Assembly (NCBI GenBank): GCA_964526785.1 | Contig: CAZGMJ010000077.1 | Location: 1-23,878 of the forward strand | Origin: CAZGMJ01 sp964526785 | Lineage (GTDB): Bacteria; Planctomycetota; Phycisphaerae; Sedimentisphaerales; Anaerobacaceae | Direction of reading: 5' to 3' | DNA: 23,878 nt | In this document: one piece after another, positions 13,462 to 20,742 of the stretch | Layout: every line of letters begins with the position of its first letter | How positions within the stretch are numbered: the stretch's first letter is position 1 | Notes under the pieces: generated by a model | Told to the model about the DNA's origin: nothing | The model's input: only the letters and a program-made list of their open reading frames with translations | Database searches by the model: none | Translations under genes and position numbers: made by a program

Positions 13462-14898
13462 ATGGCCAAGATAGCGATGATCGGTGCAGGCAGCCTTATT
13501 TTCTGCAAGACCCTTGTGACGGATATCTTCGCGACGCCTGCTCTGCAGGACAGCGAAATATGTCTGATGGATCTCGATGCCGGCAAGCTGGCGAAGATGG
13601 AGGCGTTCGTTCAGCAGATGATCGAGCAGAACAAGCTGCCGGCGAAGGCGACGTCGACGACCGACCGTGCGCAAGCTCTCGAAGGGGCGAAATACGTCGT
13701 TATCATGATACAGGTCGGCGGGGTGGATGCATTCAAGGTCGATTACGAGATTCCGCTGAAGTACGGCGTGGATCAGTGCATCGGGGATTCGCTCGGGCCG
13801 GGCGGCATTTTCCGCGGCCTGCGGACGATACCGGTTCTGGCGGACATCACGAGCGACATGAACCGGATATGTCCCGACGCCATCATGCTCAACTACGCCA
13901 ATCCCATGGGCGCCAACTGCTCGGCCCTGGCGCAGGTGTCGGAGGTACAGTTCATCGGCCTTTGTCACGGCGTGCAGACGACGCTCGATCTGATCAGCCG
14001 GTACGTGGACGTTCCGAAAGAGGAGGTCCAGTTCGTTTGCGCCGGCATCAACCACATGGCGTGGTTCCTCTCGCTCAAAGACAAGCGAGACGGCCGGGAT
14101 TTATATCCGATTCTGCGAGAGCGAATTGAGAAGCCCGAGTACTACGTCAACGAGAAGGTCCGCGGGGAGGTCATGCGTCACTTCGGCTATTTCATGACCG
14201 AAAGCACGGGTCATCTTTCCGAATACCTTCCGTGGTTCAGGAGCAGCGAGCGGGCGCTGGAGCTGTATTGCGACGAGCCGGGTTTCGGCGGGGCGTCCGG
14301 GGCGTACTACAACTACTGTGCGATGCTGGCCGAGAAATACAAGAACGTGGATTACCTCGGCATGGAATCGCCGAAAGTCACTCAGCGGAGCGTCGAGTAC
14401 TGCTCGTACATCCTCGAAGCCGTGGAGACCGACAACGTCTTCCGTCTCAACGGCAACGTTCGCAACGACGGCTACATTACCAATTTGCCGGAGGGGTGCT
14501 GTGTTGAAGTGCCCGTATACGTGGACTCCGACGGCCTGCATCCCGCTCGCGTGGGGGATCTACCGGCTCAGTGCGCGGCGATGAACCAGAGCAACGTGAC
14601 GGTTCAGCAACTGACGGTCGAAGCGGCCCTGACGAAGAACCCCGAGCTGGCAATGGCGGCGGTGGCGATGGACCCGCTGACGTCCGCGTGCTGCACGCTC
14701 AAGGAAGCCCGTGAGATGACTATTGAGATGCTTGAAGCCGAACGGCAGTGGTTGGGCGGATTCGAAGGCCGCCAACTGAAGCCGAAACCGACGATTGATG
14801 TTCCCAAGGACGTCAAACGGGTTGACGTTCCCGTCGATCCGGCTCTGGCCATCGCAAACCGCTTCCAGAAACTCGCCGAGCAACCGACGGAAGGGTAA
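13462..14898 (+). CDS. Glycoside hydrolase family 4, alpha-galactosidase-like
   Basis: A 478-aa cytoplasmic GH4 enzyme. These use NAD+ and a divalent metal to oxidise the sugar at C3, eliminate the aglycone and re-reduce. Seen: the N-terminal Rossmann strand and loop IAMIGAGS (Gly8, Gly10), the family stretch GDSLGPGGIFRGL at 108-120, NYANPM at 144-149, CHG at 168-170 (Cys168 as metal ligand), and GINHMAWF with Asn197-His198 (His198 as second metal ligand). HLSEYLPWFR follows later. This set matches MelA-type alpha-galactosidases better than 6-phospho-glycosidases, but sugar specificity in GH4 cannot be fixed by eye. ATG 13462 has GAGGAG about 7 nt upstream. It is a single-gene unit converging on the DUF1080 gene. 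Confidence 0.93.
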   Translation: MAKIAMIGAGSLIFCKTLVTDIFATPALQDSEICLMDLDAGKLAKMEAFVQQMIEQNKLPAKATSTTDRAQALEGAKYVVIMIQVGGVDAFKVDYEIPLKYGVDQCIGDSLGPGGIFRGLRTIPVLADITSDMNRICPDAIMLNYANPMGANCSALAQVSEVQFIGLCHGVQTTLDLISRYVDVPKEEVQFVCAGINHMAWFLSLKDKRDGRDLYPILRERIEKPEYYVNEKVRGEVMRHFGYFMTESTGHLSEYLPWFRSSERALELYCDEPGFGGASGAYYNYCAMLAEKYKNVDYLGMESPKVTQRSVEYCSYILEAVETDNVFRLNGNVRNDGYITNLPEGCCVEVPVYVDSDGLHPARVGDLPAQCAAMNQSNVTVQQLTVEAALTKNPELAMAAVAMDPLTSACCTLKEAREMTIEMLEAERQWLGGFEGRQLKPKPTIDVPKDVKRVDVPVDPALAIANRFQKLAEQPTEG

Positions 14899-15049
14899 TT
14901 CAGAGACGCCGGGGCGAAGAAGCTGAGACCGGCGATCTGTTACGAGGTGCGTGCGGCTTTCGGGCGTGCGGGTGCTCGCCGTTTCCGTAAAGTCCAAGGG
15001 GCCACTTCGTACAGTGTGCGGCCGGACGTAGCTGGGCGGGAGGCTGTCT

Positions 15050-15064
15050 GCGGGCGGTGCCCGC
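15050..15064. other. Short perfect hairpin between the convergent GH4 and DUF1080 genes
   Basis: GCGGGC-GGT-GCCCGC, 6 bp with a 3-nt loop, 14 nt past the DUF1080 stop. No T-run on either side, so at most a weak terminator. Confidence 0.3.
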
Positions 15065-15077
15065 TGCATTGCGGCGC

Positions 15078-15671
15078 TTAGTTGAGTTCGGTCAGGTAGA
15101 TATTGCGAAACCGGAACTGGCCGCCGCCGGGGACTTCCGCCTGCAGTGCGATGTATCCCTGCTCAGGTTCTTCAAGGCCGTCGGCCTGCCAGGCGGGCTC
15201 TCCGTTGATCACGAGCGATGCTTTGGTTCCTACGACCGTCAGGATGAAATGGTTCCACTGTCCGTCTTTGACAAGTCCCTCGCTTTTCGCTCCTTCGAGC
15301 GAGCCGACGTTGCCCTCCATTCCCTGTCGGAGATTGACCTGGTATCGTCTCGGCCAGGGGCGCCCTTCGGGGACCGAATCGTAGCGGAAATAGACGCCGC
15401 TGTCCCAGCGATTATCGCGGAGGGCCTTCCATTCGAAATCGAGAATGAAATCGCCGTATTGTTTCTGTGTCTGCACCAGTCCATTGCCCGCGACAAGCAG
15501 GATTTCACCGTTGTCCACCGTCGCCTCGCAGTTGATTACCGTCCAGCCGTCGAGGCTCTCGCCGTCGAAGAGAGCGGCGGGCTGTGGTGTATCCGGGCCG
15601 AAAACCGCGCATGATGTTGCAAGAAGTCCCAAAGCCGTCAAAATCACGATACGTCTGCACAGTGTTTTCAT
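15078..15671 (-). CDS. DUF1080 (3-keto-disaccharide hydrolase-like) lipoprotein
   Basis: A protein of about 197 aa with a signal peptide ending LLATSC, a plausible lipoprotein processing site, followed by one concanavalin-like jelly-roll domain. Diagnostic DUF1080 stretches are LFDGESLDGWT near the mature N-terminus, YGDFILDFEWK in the middle, SGVYFRYD, and the closing FRFRNIYLTEL. The family is greatly expanded in Planctomycetota and includes enzymes acting on 3-keto-glycosides; many members may only bind saccharides. ATG 15671 is used because GGAAG lies 6 nt upstream; ATG 15677, two codons earlier, abuts that site. It probably works outside the cytoplasm on glycans, in line with the GH4 enzyme and the secreted glycosidase nearby. 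Confidence 0.9.
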   Translation of the reverse strand: MKTLCRRIVILTALGLLATSCAVFGPDTPQPAALFDGESLDGWTVINCEATVDNGEILLVAGNGLVQTQKQYGDFILDFEWKALRDNRWDSGVYFRYDSVPEGRPWPRRYQVNLRQGMEGNVGSLEGAKSEGLVKDGQWNHFILTVVGTKASLVINGEPAWQADGLEEPEQGYIALQAEVPGGGQFRFRNIYLTELN

Positions 15672-15748
15672 TTTCATCTTCCGGTAACCTGCATATCAAT
15701 AGGCTGTGTCTATCATCTTATGCTCGCTCTTTCATGTATTAGACGTGT

Positions 15749-15777
15749 ATTACCCAACAAGCGTGGTCGAAAGTCAA
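15749..15777 (-). promoter_or_regulatory. Candidate promoter for the DUF1080 gene
   Basis: Minus strand: TTGACT (15777-15772), 17 nt, GGTAAT (15754-15749). An overlapping alternative is TTGTTG-N16-TACATG, slightly downstream. The rest of 15678-15951 contains nothing else recognisable. Confidence 0.33.
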
Positions 15778-15951
15778 GGGGAATCGGGGAGAATTTTGGG
15801 GAACGCAGAATACAGAAGGCGAAGCTGGGGCTTGTGTGATGCTCGGTTTGGCTGTTTTCGGCACGGGTAGCGGCAGGGCGCATCGATAGTCCTATGATGG
15901 TCGCCACCAGAGGATGCTGGTGGGAGGGTCTACAAGCTTGCCTAATCTGCG

Positions 15952-15982
15952 AAAAAAGTACCGGAAGCCCTCCGAGTTCCGG
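15952..15982 (-). terminator. Rho-independent terminator of the STAND-nuclease gene
   Basis: On the minus strand CCGGAA (15982-15977), a 10-nt loop, TTCCGG (15966-15961), TAC, then six T (15957-15952). It lies 53 nt past the stop of the large gene. One arm is part of the 18-bp tandem repeat next to it. Confidence 0.7.
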
Positions 15983-16020
15983 ACACCATCCGAGTTCCGG
16001 ACACCATCCGAGTTCCTGAT
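15971..16020. repeat. 18-bp tandem repeat, 2.8 copies
   Basis: TCCGAGTTCCGGACACCA at 15971-15988 is repeated exactly at 15989-16006 and in part (TCCGAGTTCC) at 16007-16016. It lies between the terminator stem and the stop of the large nuclease-NTPase gene, and its first copy supplies one arm of the terminator. Confidence 0.9.
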
Positions 16021-16034
16021 TCCGCGAGCGCCGG

Positions 16035-19000
16035 TCAGGTTCGAAAACGCTGATCTTCAATCTCGTCGTCCCACTGGACCTCCTCACGGAAAGACTCCAG
16101 CTCATGCCTTGCCCAGTCTCGTACCCACTGCTTCTTATGGTCCACGAAGGGGTCTACCAAGCTATGAAGAGATTCCCTGCGATCACGCGCATGGCCAACA
16201 CGGACTTCCCCAGAGTGCTGGCCCATACAAAACTCTGTAAACACCTTTCGGTTATTTCCATACTTCGTCAGGAGCCAGTCTGTGACTTCAGGAATAACAG
16301 GGTTGCCGTTCTCGTCTATGTGCGGTCCAGCCAGGTGACGGGCAACCCTACGCGCAGCCTGTTCGCCGTGTTCTTCTACCCATTGCCTGACCTCATCAAC
16401 TCCCACGGCCTCAAACAATCCTCTGTACACATCTATGCTGAAGAGGCTGGCAGTGGTCTCATCGAGCATTCTGGAACCAAGCGCCAGCATAACTTCGTGC
16501 GGAAATGAGGTAGCCAGTTCCTTGATGACTTCCTCAGCGTATCTCTTGCGGTCGTATCGTTCGAAATCGATCAGTGCTGCTGCAAGAGCATCTGCCGTCT
16601 CCTGCGGAAATGACATCATAATCATTTCAGCGACAATCTTCCAATCATGCGCCTCGACTGCGTGCTGTGGGATAGTCGCCGTGTTGAGCAATTGCAGGGC
16701 AGAGGGAAGCAGAAGGTGATCCAACTCCTTGGCACCTATATCTGTCCAACAAACTACCAGAGTGAAGGCAACACCTAGGGCAGGAGATTCCGGCTGTTTG
16801 CTCAAATCGAGAAGCCTGTCGAGGAGAACGAGTTTGTCGTTTGGTGATAGGCGTTTAGCCCATCTGCCGCGTGCTAGGGAACGAAGCAGCAGTATCTCTT
16901 CGCTCGCTGCATTTGGCATGATGCGCATGATTCTCTCAAACCCAGATTTCGAGATGTCTGCGTATATTGTGGCCTTTAGTGCCAGAGAGCGATGCACAGA
17001 AGCGATTGCATCCACGGTTTCCAGTACATCGGTTGGAAGATGCCCTTGCTGAGCGACAAGGCCGCTGAGGTAGCCAACAACGAAGTCGCAACATCTGCCC
17101 TGCTCCAACCATAATCTAACAGTGGGCATGAGTTCCATCTGTTTGTCCTGCTTGCCAGCGTGGCGCGCAAGATACTCTGCAGAGACACACTTGGGAGAAT
17201 CAAACCATGAGAGTAGACTATCCAAAACACCTGGCTCTTCTATGAGCAGACGAGCAACGTCGGAATAGATACCGGCATAGTCGTCAGGATCACCTTCTTT
17301 GATACTGTCCTTGTGTACTGTCCAAGGATATCGCCAAGTCACATCAACCACATGATCAATGACACTCTCTGGACGAATCGAAGTTGACCACGATCTTAGA
17401 GTAGTGATATACTCAGGCTTTTCTTCCTTGTCTTTGCTGATCAACTCTTCACGGTAGATAGTCTCCTCGAGTGTGGCACGCAAAGATAGCATGTGCATGC
17501 TGCTTGGATTCATCGCATCTATGAATTCCTTGGCTTCAATCAACAGGCCAATCCGCACAAATCTATGCAGATGAGAAATGACATGTTGGGCAACTCGCTC
17601 TGTGAGTTGATTTCCAAGCGACAGGGCTGTGCTCAGGATGCGGCGCCCAGCATCACGCTGGAGGTCGCGAAGTTGCTGCATCGTGGAGGGTTTCCATCCT
17701 TCAGGGACAATCCTGCCTCCTACAATACGAGGCGGTGCCATTCGTGAGAATGAAGTGTCAAGTATACCCATGCCGGCGGATACTATAAGGTCGAGCGTCT
17801 CATCGCTGGCATCCTGTAGACGGTGAATTAAGTGATCTAATCTTTCAGGGAAAGAGACTTCCGTATTCGAAAGAACAGGCAAGTACATTTCCTTCCAAGT
17901 ATTGGTACTATTGTTAGCTATTGATTGCTCGGTCTCGACTTGAGCCAAGCGGAAGAGGATTTCTTCGCAATCCCAGAAGTACTCAGCGAAACAGGCAAGG
18001 TTTTCACAAAGCCATACTACTTGGCGCCGCCCTGTCCAACCACCGCTTCCATCGGGGTCCCCGCGGAGACGACGGAGGTTATCGTCGTCTGCCGTTCCTA
18101 CTGCTTGTTTGAGCCACTGAAGCCCGCGTTGCGGATCGGTTTCCGCCCAAGCTTGGAAGACACGTGATTGCTCTCGATCAGAGAGGCGAGCAATTTCAGG
18201 TTGACCAAGGTGAGTCAAAAAAAAAACGCCGATCCTATCAAGAATCTCATCTCGCTGACCAGGAGGGACTTCCTGGCAACGCTCAAGAAAACGACGACGC
18301 AAGCGGTCACTCGGCATTTGTTGAAGAAACTGATCGAGCGTAGGGCTTAGCCTGGGCCATAACAAATCGAGGAAAACCCACATCGCAAGCGTCCGCGGGC
18401 CTGCCTCAAAGAAACTGGGCGTCTTCAGACCAAGGCCGCATTGATGAGCGTCACGTATCACACAATCGAGATCATCAACACTGACTTCAAAATGATCTGC
18501 TATGTATTCGAGTTCTGAGCGAAACTGCCCGGCTTGTCCGATGTCTATAGCGGAAGTGAGGAGTTGATATCTGTTGGGAAACGTTGATGCATCCAAGCGA
18601 CCTGCAAAAAGTCTCGTAATTCGAGTCCAGACCTCATCAAGGTTTCTCACTGGAACATCTCGCAGATTGGGGTCTTCAGGGGTGGAGAAAGTGAGTAGCA
18701 GCGCGAGCCTTAGATCATGGCCAGATATCTCAGCGATATTCTCTTGAACCTGCGAAGCGAGAAATGGCGCGGCTATCTTCACAACGGGTAGAACACCCCC
18801 TGTCGTATCGGGTTCGTCAAGTACCATCAGCATGGGATCACCAGGGCGTCTGCGTTCGTCTCTCCTTGCCGGGCCAATGGTCACCAATCGTACGCGATGG
18901 GCTATCAACGCAAAGCGGTGAAGCAGACATTCGAATTCTGCAAGTGAGACTTCGTCAACTATCAAGCGGATACAAACGTCTTGGGTCTCAATATAGTAGA

Positions 19001-19826
19001 GGAAGTCCTTAGACAATTCATTCAAAGAGGGAGCGTACAGCGTATTCGCCGTATCGCTGTTCTCAATACAGGCCTCCAATGCTGTGCGGGTCTTCCCAAT
19101 GCCGGAGATTCCCGCAATATGCAACACTGGTGATTCATCGTGTGCCAAGAAATGTCTTCGTATTTTCTCTTTCAGTTCGTCACGCTCGGCAAAGTCCACC
19201 CAAGGGATCTTCAAGCCGCGAAAGTCGGGGCTTTCACTGAGCCACCGGTTAATCGACATCACACCTTGATTTCGCACTGACACAGATGGAAGAAAGTCGG
19301 GAATAAGGCATGGATGGCTCTCCAGAATCTCAGCCAAAGCATCATTCCAAAAGAACACCACTTGCTCTGGATCGAACTCAAGTTCTCTTGCCAGCTCAGT
19401 GCGCTTGTCATCCATCTCTTCTCGCTTGCCTTGTGACATCGGCTGGAGCACGCACCATACGTAGATGTTTCCTGCATTTAGATGGTCCCTTATCCGGTCA
19501 TGGGATGAGTCACGCAGTTCTCTGGCAAAAGTAGATGATTCGGTGCCGTCAGCACCACTCTTGATGGACCAAAGGGAGGGACTATTCGGTATCAGACGGG
19601 GATTTGCGGAGGTGTGCCCGTCCTTTATGAATATGTCACAGCCACCGTCTGGACAGGTAGTGCGGTAATCCCAGTCTACCTGTGCATCTGTAATGCCGTG
19701 TCGTCGACATTCAGCACGGACGAGCTTCTGAACGAAAGCCTCGAATTTCTCACCGCCGGCACCACTGAGTTCGTCTACAAGGTCCTTCGGCTGAACAAGC
19801 ATAGCACTCTCCGCACCTTCGGCCAT
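16035..19826 (-). CDS. STAND-type NTPase with N-terminal PD-(D/E)XK-like nuclease domain (Avs-like)
   Basis: A 1263-aa cytoplasmic protein in three parts. Residues ~15-175 look like a PD-(D/E)XK nuclease: helix GGEKFEAFVQKLV, then PDGGCDIFI (Asp64) and WSIKSG (Ser87-x-Lys89), with Ser in place of the usual Glu or Gln. Residues ~205-420 are a P-loop NTPase: Walker A GISGIGKT (239-246), Walker B RLIVDE (287-292), and a sensor-like strand RLVTIGPARR (313-322). The last ~800 residues are helical with no motif I know. Nuclease + STAND NTPase + long helical sensor is the layout of Avs antiphage proteins, which detect phage terminase or portal and then cut DNA; the role here is inferred. ATG 19802 has a better ribosome site (GGAG) than ATG 19826. 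GC is about 52%, against about 60% in neighbours, and repeats lie on both sides, so it is probably acquired. Its own terminator follows. Confidence 0.85.
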   Translation of the reverse strand: MAEGAESAMLVQPKDLVDELSGAGGEKFEAFVQKLVRAECRRHGITDAQVDWDYRTTCPDGGCDIFIKDGHTSANPRLIPNSPSLWSIKSGADGTESSTFARELRDSSHDRIRDHLNAGNIYVWCVLQPMSQGKREEMDDKRTELARELEFDPEQVVFFWNDALAEILESHPCLIPDFLPSVSVRNQGVMSINRWLSESPDFRGLKIPWVDFAERDELKEKIRRHFLAHDESPVLHIAGISGIGKTRTALEACIENSDTANTLYAPSLNELSKDFLYYIETQDVCIRLIVDEVSLAEFECLLHRFALIAHRVRLVTIGPARRDERRRPGDPMLMVLDEPDTTGGVLPVVKIAAPFLASQVQENIAEISGHDLRLALLLTFSTPEDPNLRDVPVRNLDEVWTRITRLFAGRLDASTFPNRYQLLTSAIDIGQAGQFRSELEYIADHFEVSVDDLDCVIRDAHQCGLGLKTPSFFEAGPRTLAMWVFLDLLWPRLSPTLDQFLQQMPSDRLRRRFLERCQEVPPGQRDEILDRIGVFFLTHLGQPEIARLSDREQSRVFQAWAETDPQRGLQWLKQAVGTADDDNLRRLRGDPDGSGGWTGRRQVVWLCENLACFAEYFWDCEEILFRLAQVETEQSIANNSTNTWKEMYLPVLSNTEVSFPERLDHLIHRLQDASDETLDLIVSAGMGILDTSFSRMAPPRIVGGRIVPEGWKPSTMQQLRDLQRDAGRRILSTALSLGNQLTERVAQHVISHLHRFVRIGLLIEAKEFIDAMNPSSMHMLSLRATLEETIYREELISKDKEEKPEYITTLRSWSTSIRPESVIDHVVDVTWRYPWTVHKDSIKEGDPDDYAGIYSDVARLLIEEPGVLDSLLSWFDSPKCVSAEYLARHAGKQDKQMELMPTVRLWLEQGRCCDFVVGYLSGLVAQQGHLPTDVLETVDAIASVHRSLALKATIYADISKSGFERIMRIMPNAASEEILLLRSLARGRWAKRLSPNDKLVLLDRLLDLSKQPESPALGVAFTLVVCWTDIGAKELDHLLLPSALQLLNTATIPQHAVEAHDWKIVAEMIMMSFPQETADALAAALIDFERYDRKRYAEEVIKELATSFPHEVMLALGSRMLDETTASLFSIDVYRGLFEAVGVDEVRQWVEEHGEQAARRVARHLAGPHIDENGNPVIPEVTDWLLTKYGNNRKVFTEFCMGQHSGEVRVGHARDRRESLHSLVDPFVDHKKQWVRDWARHELESFREEVQWDDEIEDQRFRT

Positions 19827-20165
19827 CCCGAGTATCTTCTTTTACACAAACATACATCCGCGATGCGTTGCCCGTGTAGCACCGTGCTTCACCATCCAAC
19901 AGAGTCGCTTCACAAACGCCTCGCAAAGACGCTGCGGCTGGATCCGCTTTGCGACGGACATACATTTCCTATTGTTGGTAGTTTACAACTTCGTACGGGA
20001 GGCGGCAACACAGAAAACGCAAAATAGTGTTCGCTTGGAGAGCATGATCCGAGACAAAGTCGGGGCCGGAAGGAGAATCGAGAGTCGAGAGTTGAGGATG
20101 GATGAGACCTGGCCTTCTTGTGGGATACTGTCATGTTGCGGGGTTTTGGGGGCGTTCGGGTGGTA
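19827..20165. other. Intergenic stretch upstream of the STAND gene
   Basis: I see no gene, RNA or confident promoter here. Near 20076-20096 there is a short run of GAGAATC, GAGAGTC, GAGAGTT units. Frames reported across it are proline- and serine-rich noise on both strands. Confidence 0.4.
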
Positions 20166-20393
20166 GATTTCTCCGTTTCGGGCCGCGCGTTCGGCTTTGC
20201 TCAGGGCAGGCTCTGGGGCGGCCCTGTAGTCGGAATGACGATGTTTGGGCTGGGTGGGTGAGTAGCTTCCTGTGCGGTGCGGATATCTCTCCGCTGCGTC
20301 TCGACTTATGTCGAGACTCCGGTCGAGATGACAGTGGGGGGGGGAAGGAGGCAGGTAGGACGGATAGGAACGATTTGAGTATGACAGGGATCG
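20166..20393. repeat. Cluster of degenerate dispersed palindromic repeats
   Basis: Three units end in a similar way: CGGAATGACGATG near 20231-20243, CGAGATGACAGTGG near 20324-20337, and GAGTATGACAGGG near 20376-20388. The first two begin alike, with GATTTCTCCG at 20166 and GATATCTCTCCG at 20282. The second encloses a perfect 8-bp hairpin, GTCTCGAC-TTAT-GTCGAGAC (20298-20317). The first contains GCTCAGGGCAGG, resembling a dispersed element found in many environmental genomes. They look like remnants of REP- or MITE-type repeats. Confidence 0.6.
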
Positions 20394-20409
20394 GTGTATA
20401 CGGGTGTTT

Positions 20410-20452
20410 TTGGGCTTTTCGGAGGGTTTTCGGTAGAATTCCTGCAAGGAAT
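20410..20452 (+). promoter_or_regulatory. Candidate promoter with a palindromic operator-like site
   Basis: TTGGGC (20410-20415), 18 nt, TAGAAT (20434-20439). Overlapping the -10 end and the expected start is the palindrome ATTCCT-GCA-AGGAAT (20438-20452). The -10 flank repeats that at 473-492. The next clear gene starts 300 nt downstream at 20743; only tiny frames lie between, for example 20524-20592. Confidence 0.4.
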
Positions 20453-20661
20453 GTCACGTTCGCAGGCTCGTTGGCACCAACTTGTAGCGGTATCATTAAG
20501 AAGAGGGTGATGATGGCCCTGTGATGGATGAGTTGCTGGACGAAATAGGGTTGGTTCTGAAGGCTCAGGGGGGCGGGCCGGAATGCTCTTGATCGTCTTG
20601 CCGGGGTTGGCAGGGGCGAGCGAACACATGATGGCAGCGGTTGTTATCATTGAGTCGCGTC

Positions 20662-20690
20662 TTGTGGTCGGAGTGCAACGGCGTTATTCT
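20662..20690 (+). promoter_or_regulatory. Weak candidate promoter for the secreted glycosidase
   Basis: TTGTGG (20662-20667), 17 nt, TATTCT (20685-20690). The start near 20697 would leave a leader of about 46 nt to ATG 20743. Confidence 0.28.
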
Positions 20691-20742
20691 GTTGGCGGCG
20701 TATAGCGAACATGACAGACGAAGCAATTAAGGACGCCCCGGC

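Noticed and set aside
13303..14129. 250- and 268-aa frames over the GH4 gene
   Set aside because: Both overlap the start of a clear GH4 gene in other frames and are Arg/Gly-rich shadows.
15914..16240. 108-aa plus-strand ORF with a hexapeptide PSEFRT repeat
   Set aside because: The repeat is the 18-bp DNA repeat read in frame; the rest lies opposite the large nuclease-NTPase gene.
17050..17080. Apparent copy of the GCTTGTCGCTCAG-type dispersed repeat inside the large gene
   Set aside because: The bases are ordinary coding sequence (LSGLVAQQG) in the real frame; chance likeness.
20524..20592. 22-codon acidic ORF (starts MDELLDEIG) after a 5-codon frame
   Set aside because: Too short, no clear ribosome site, no conservation evidence available.
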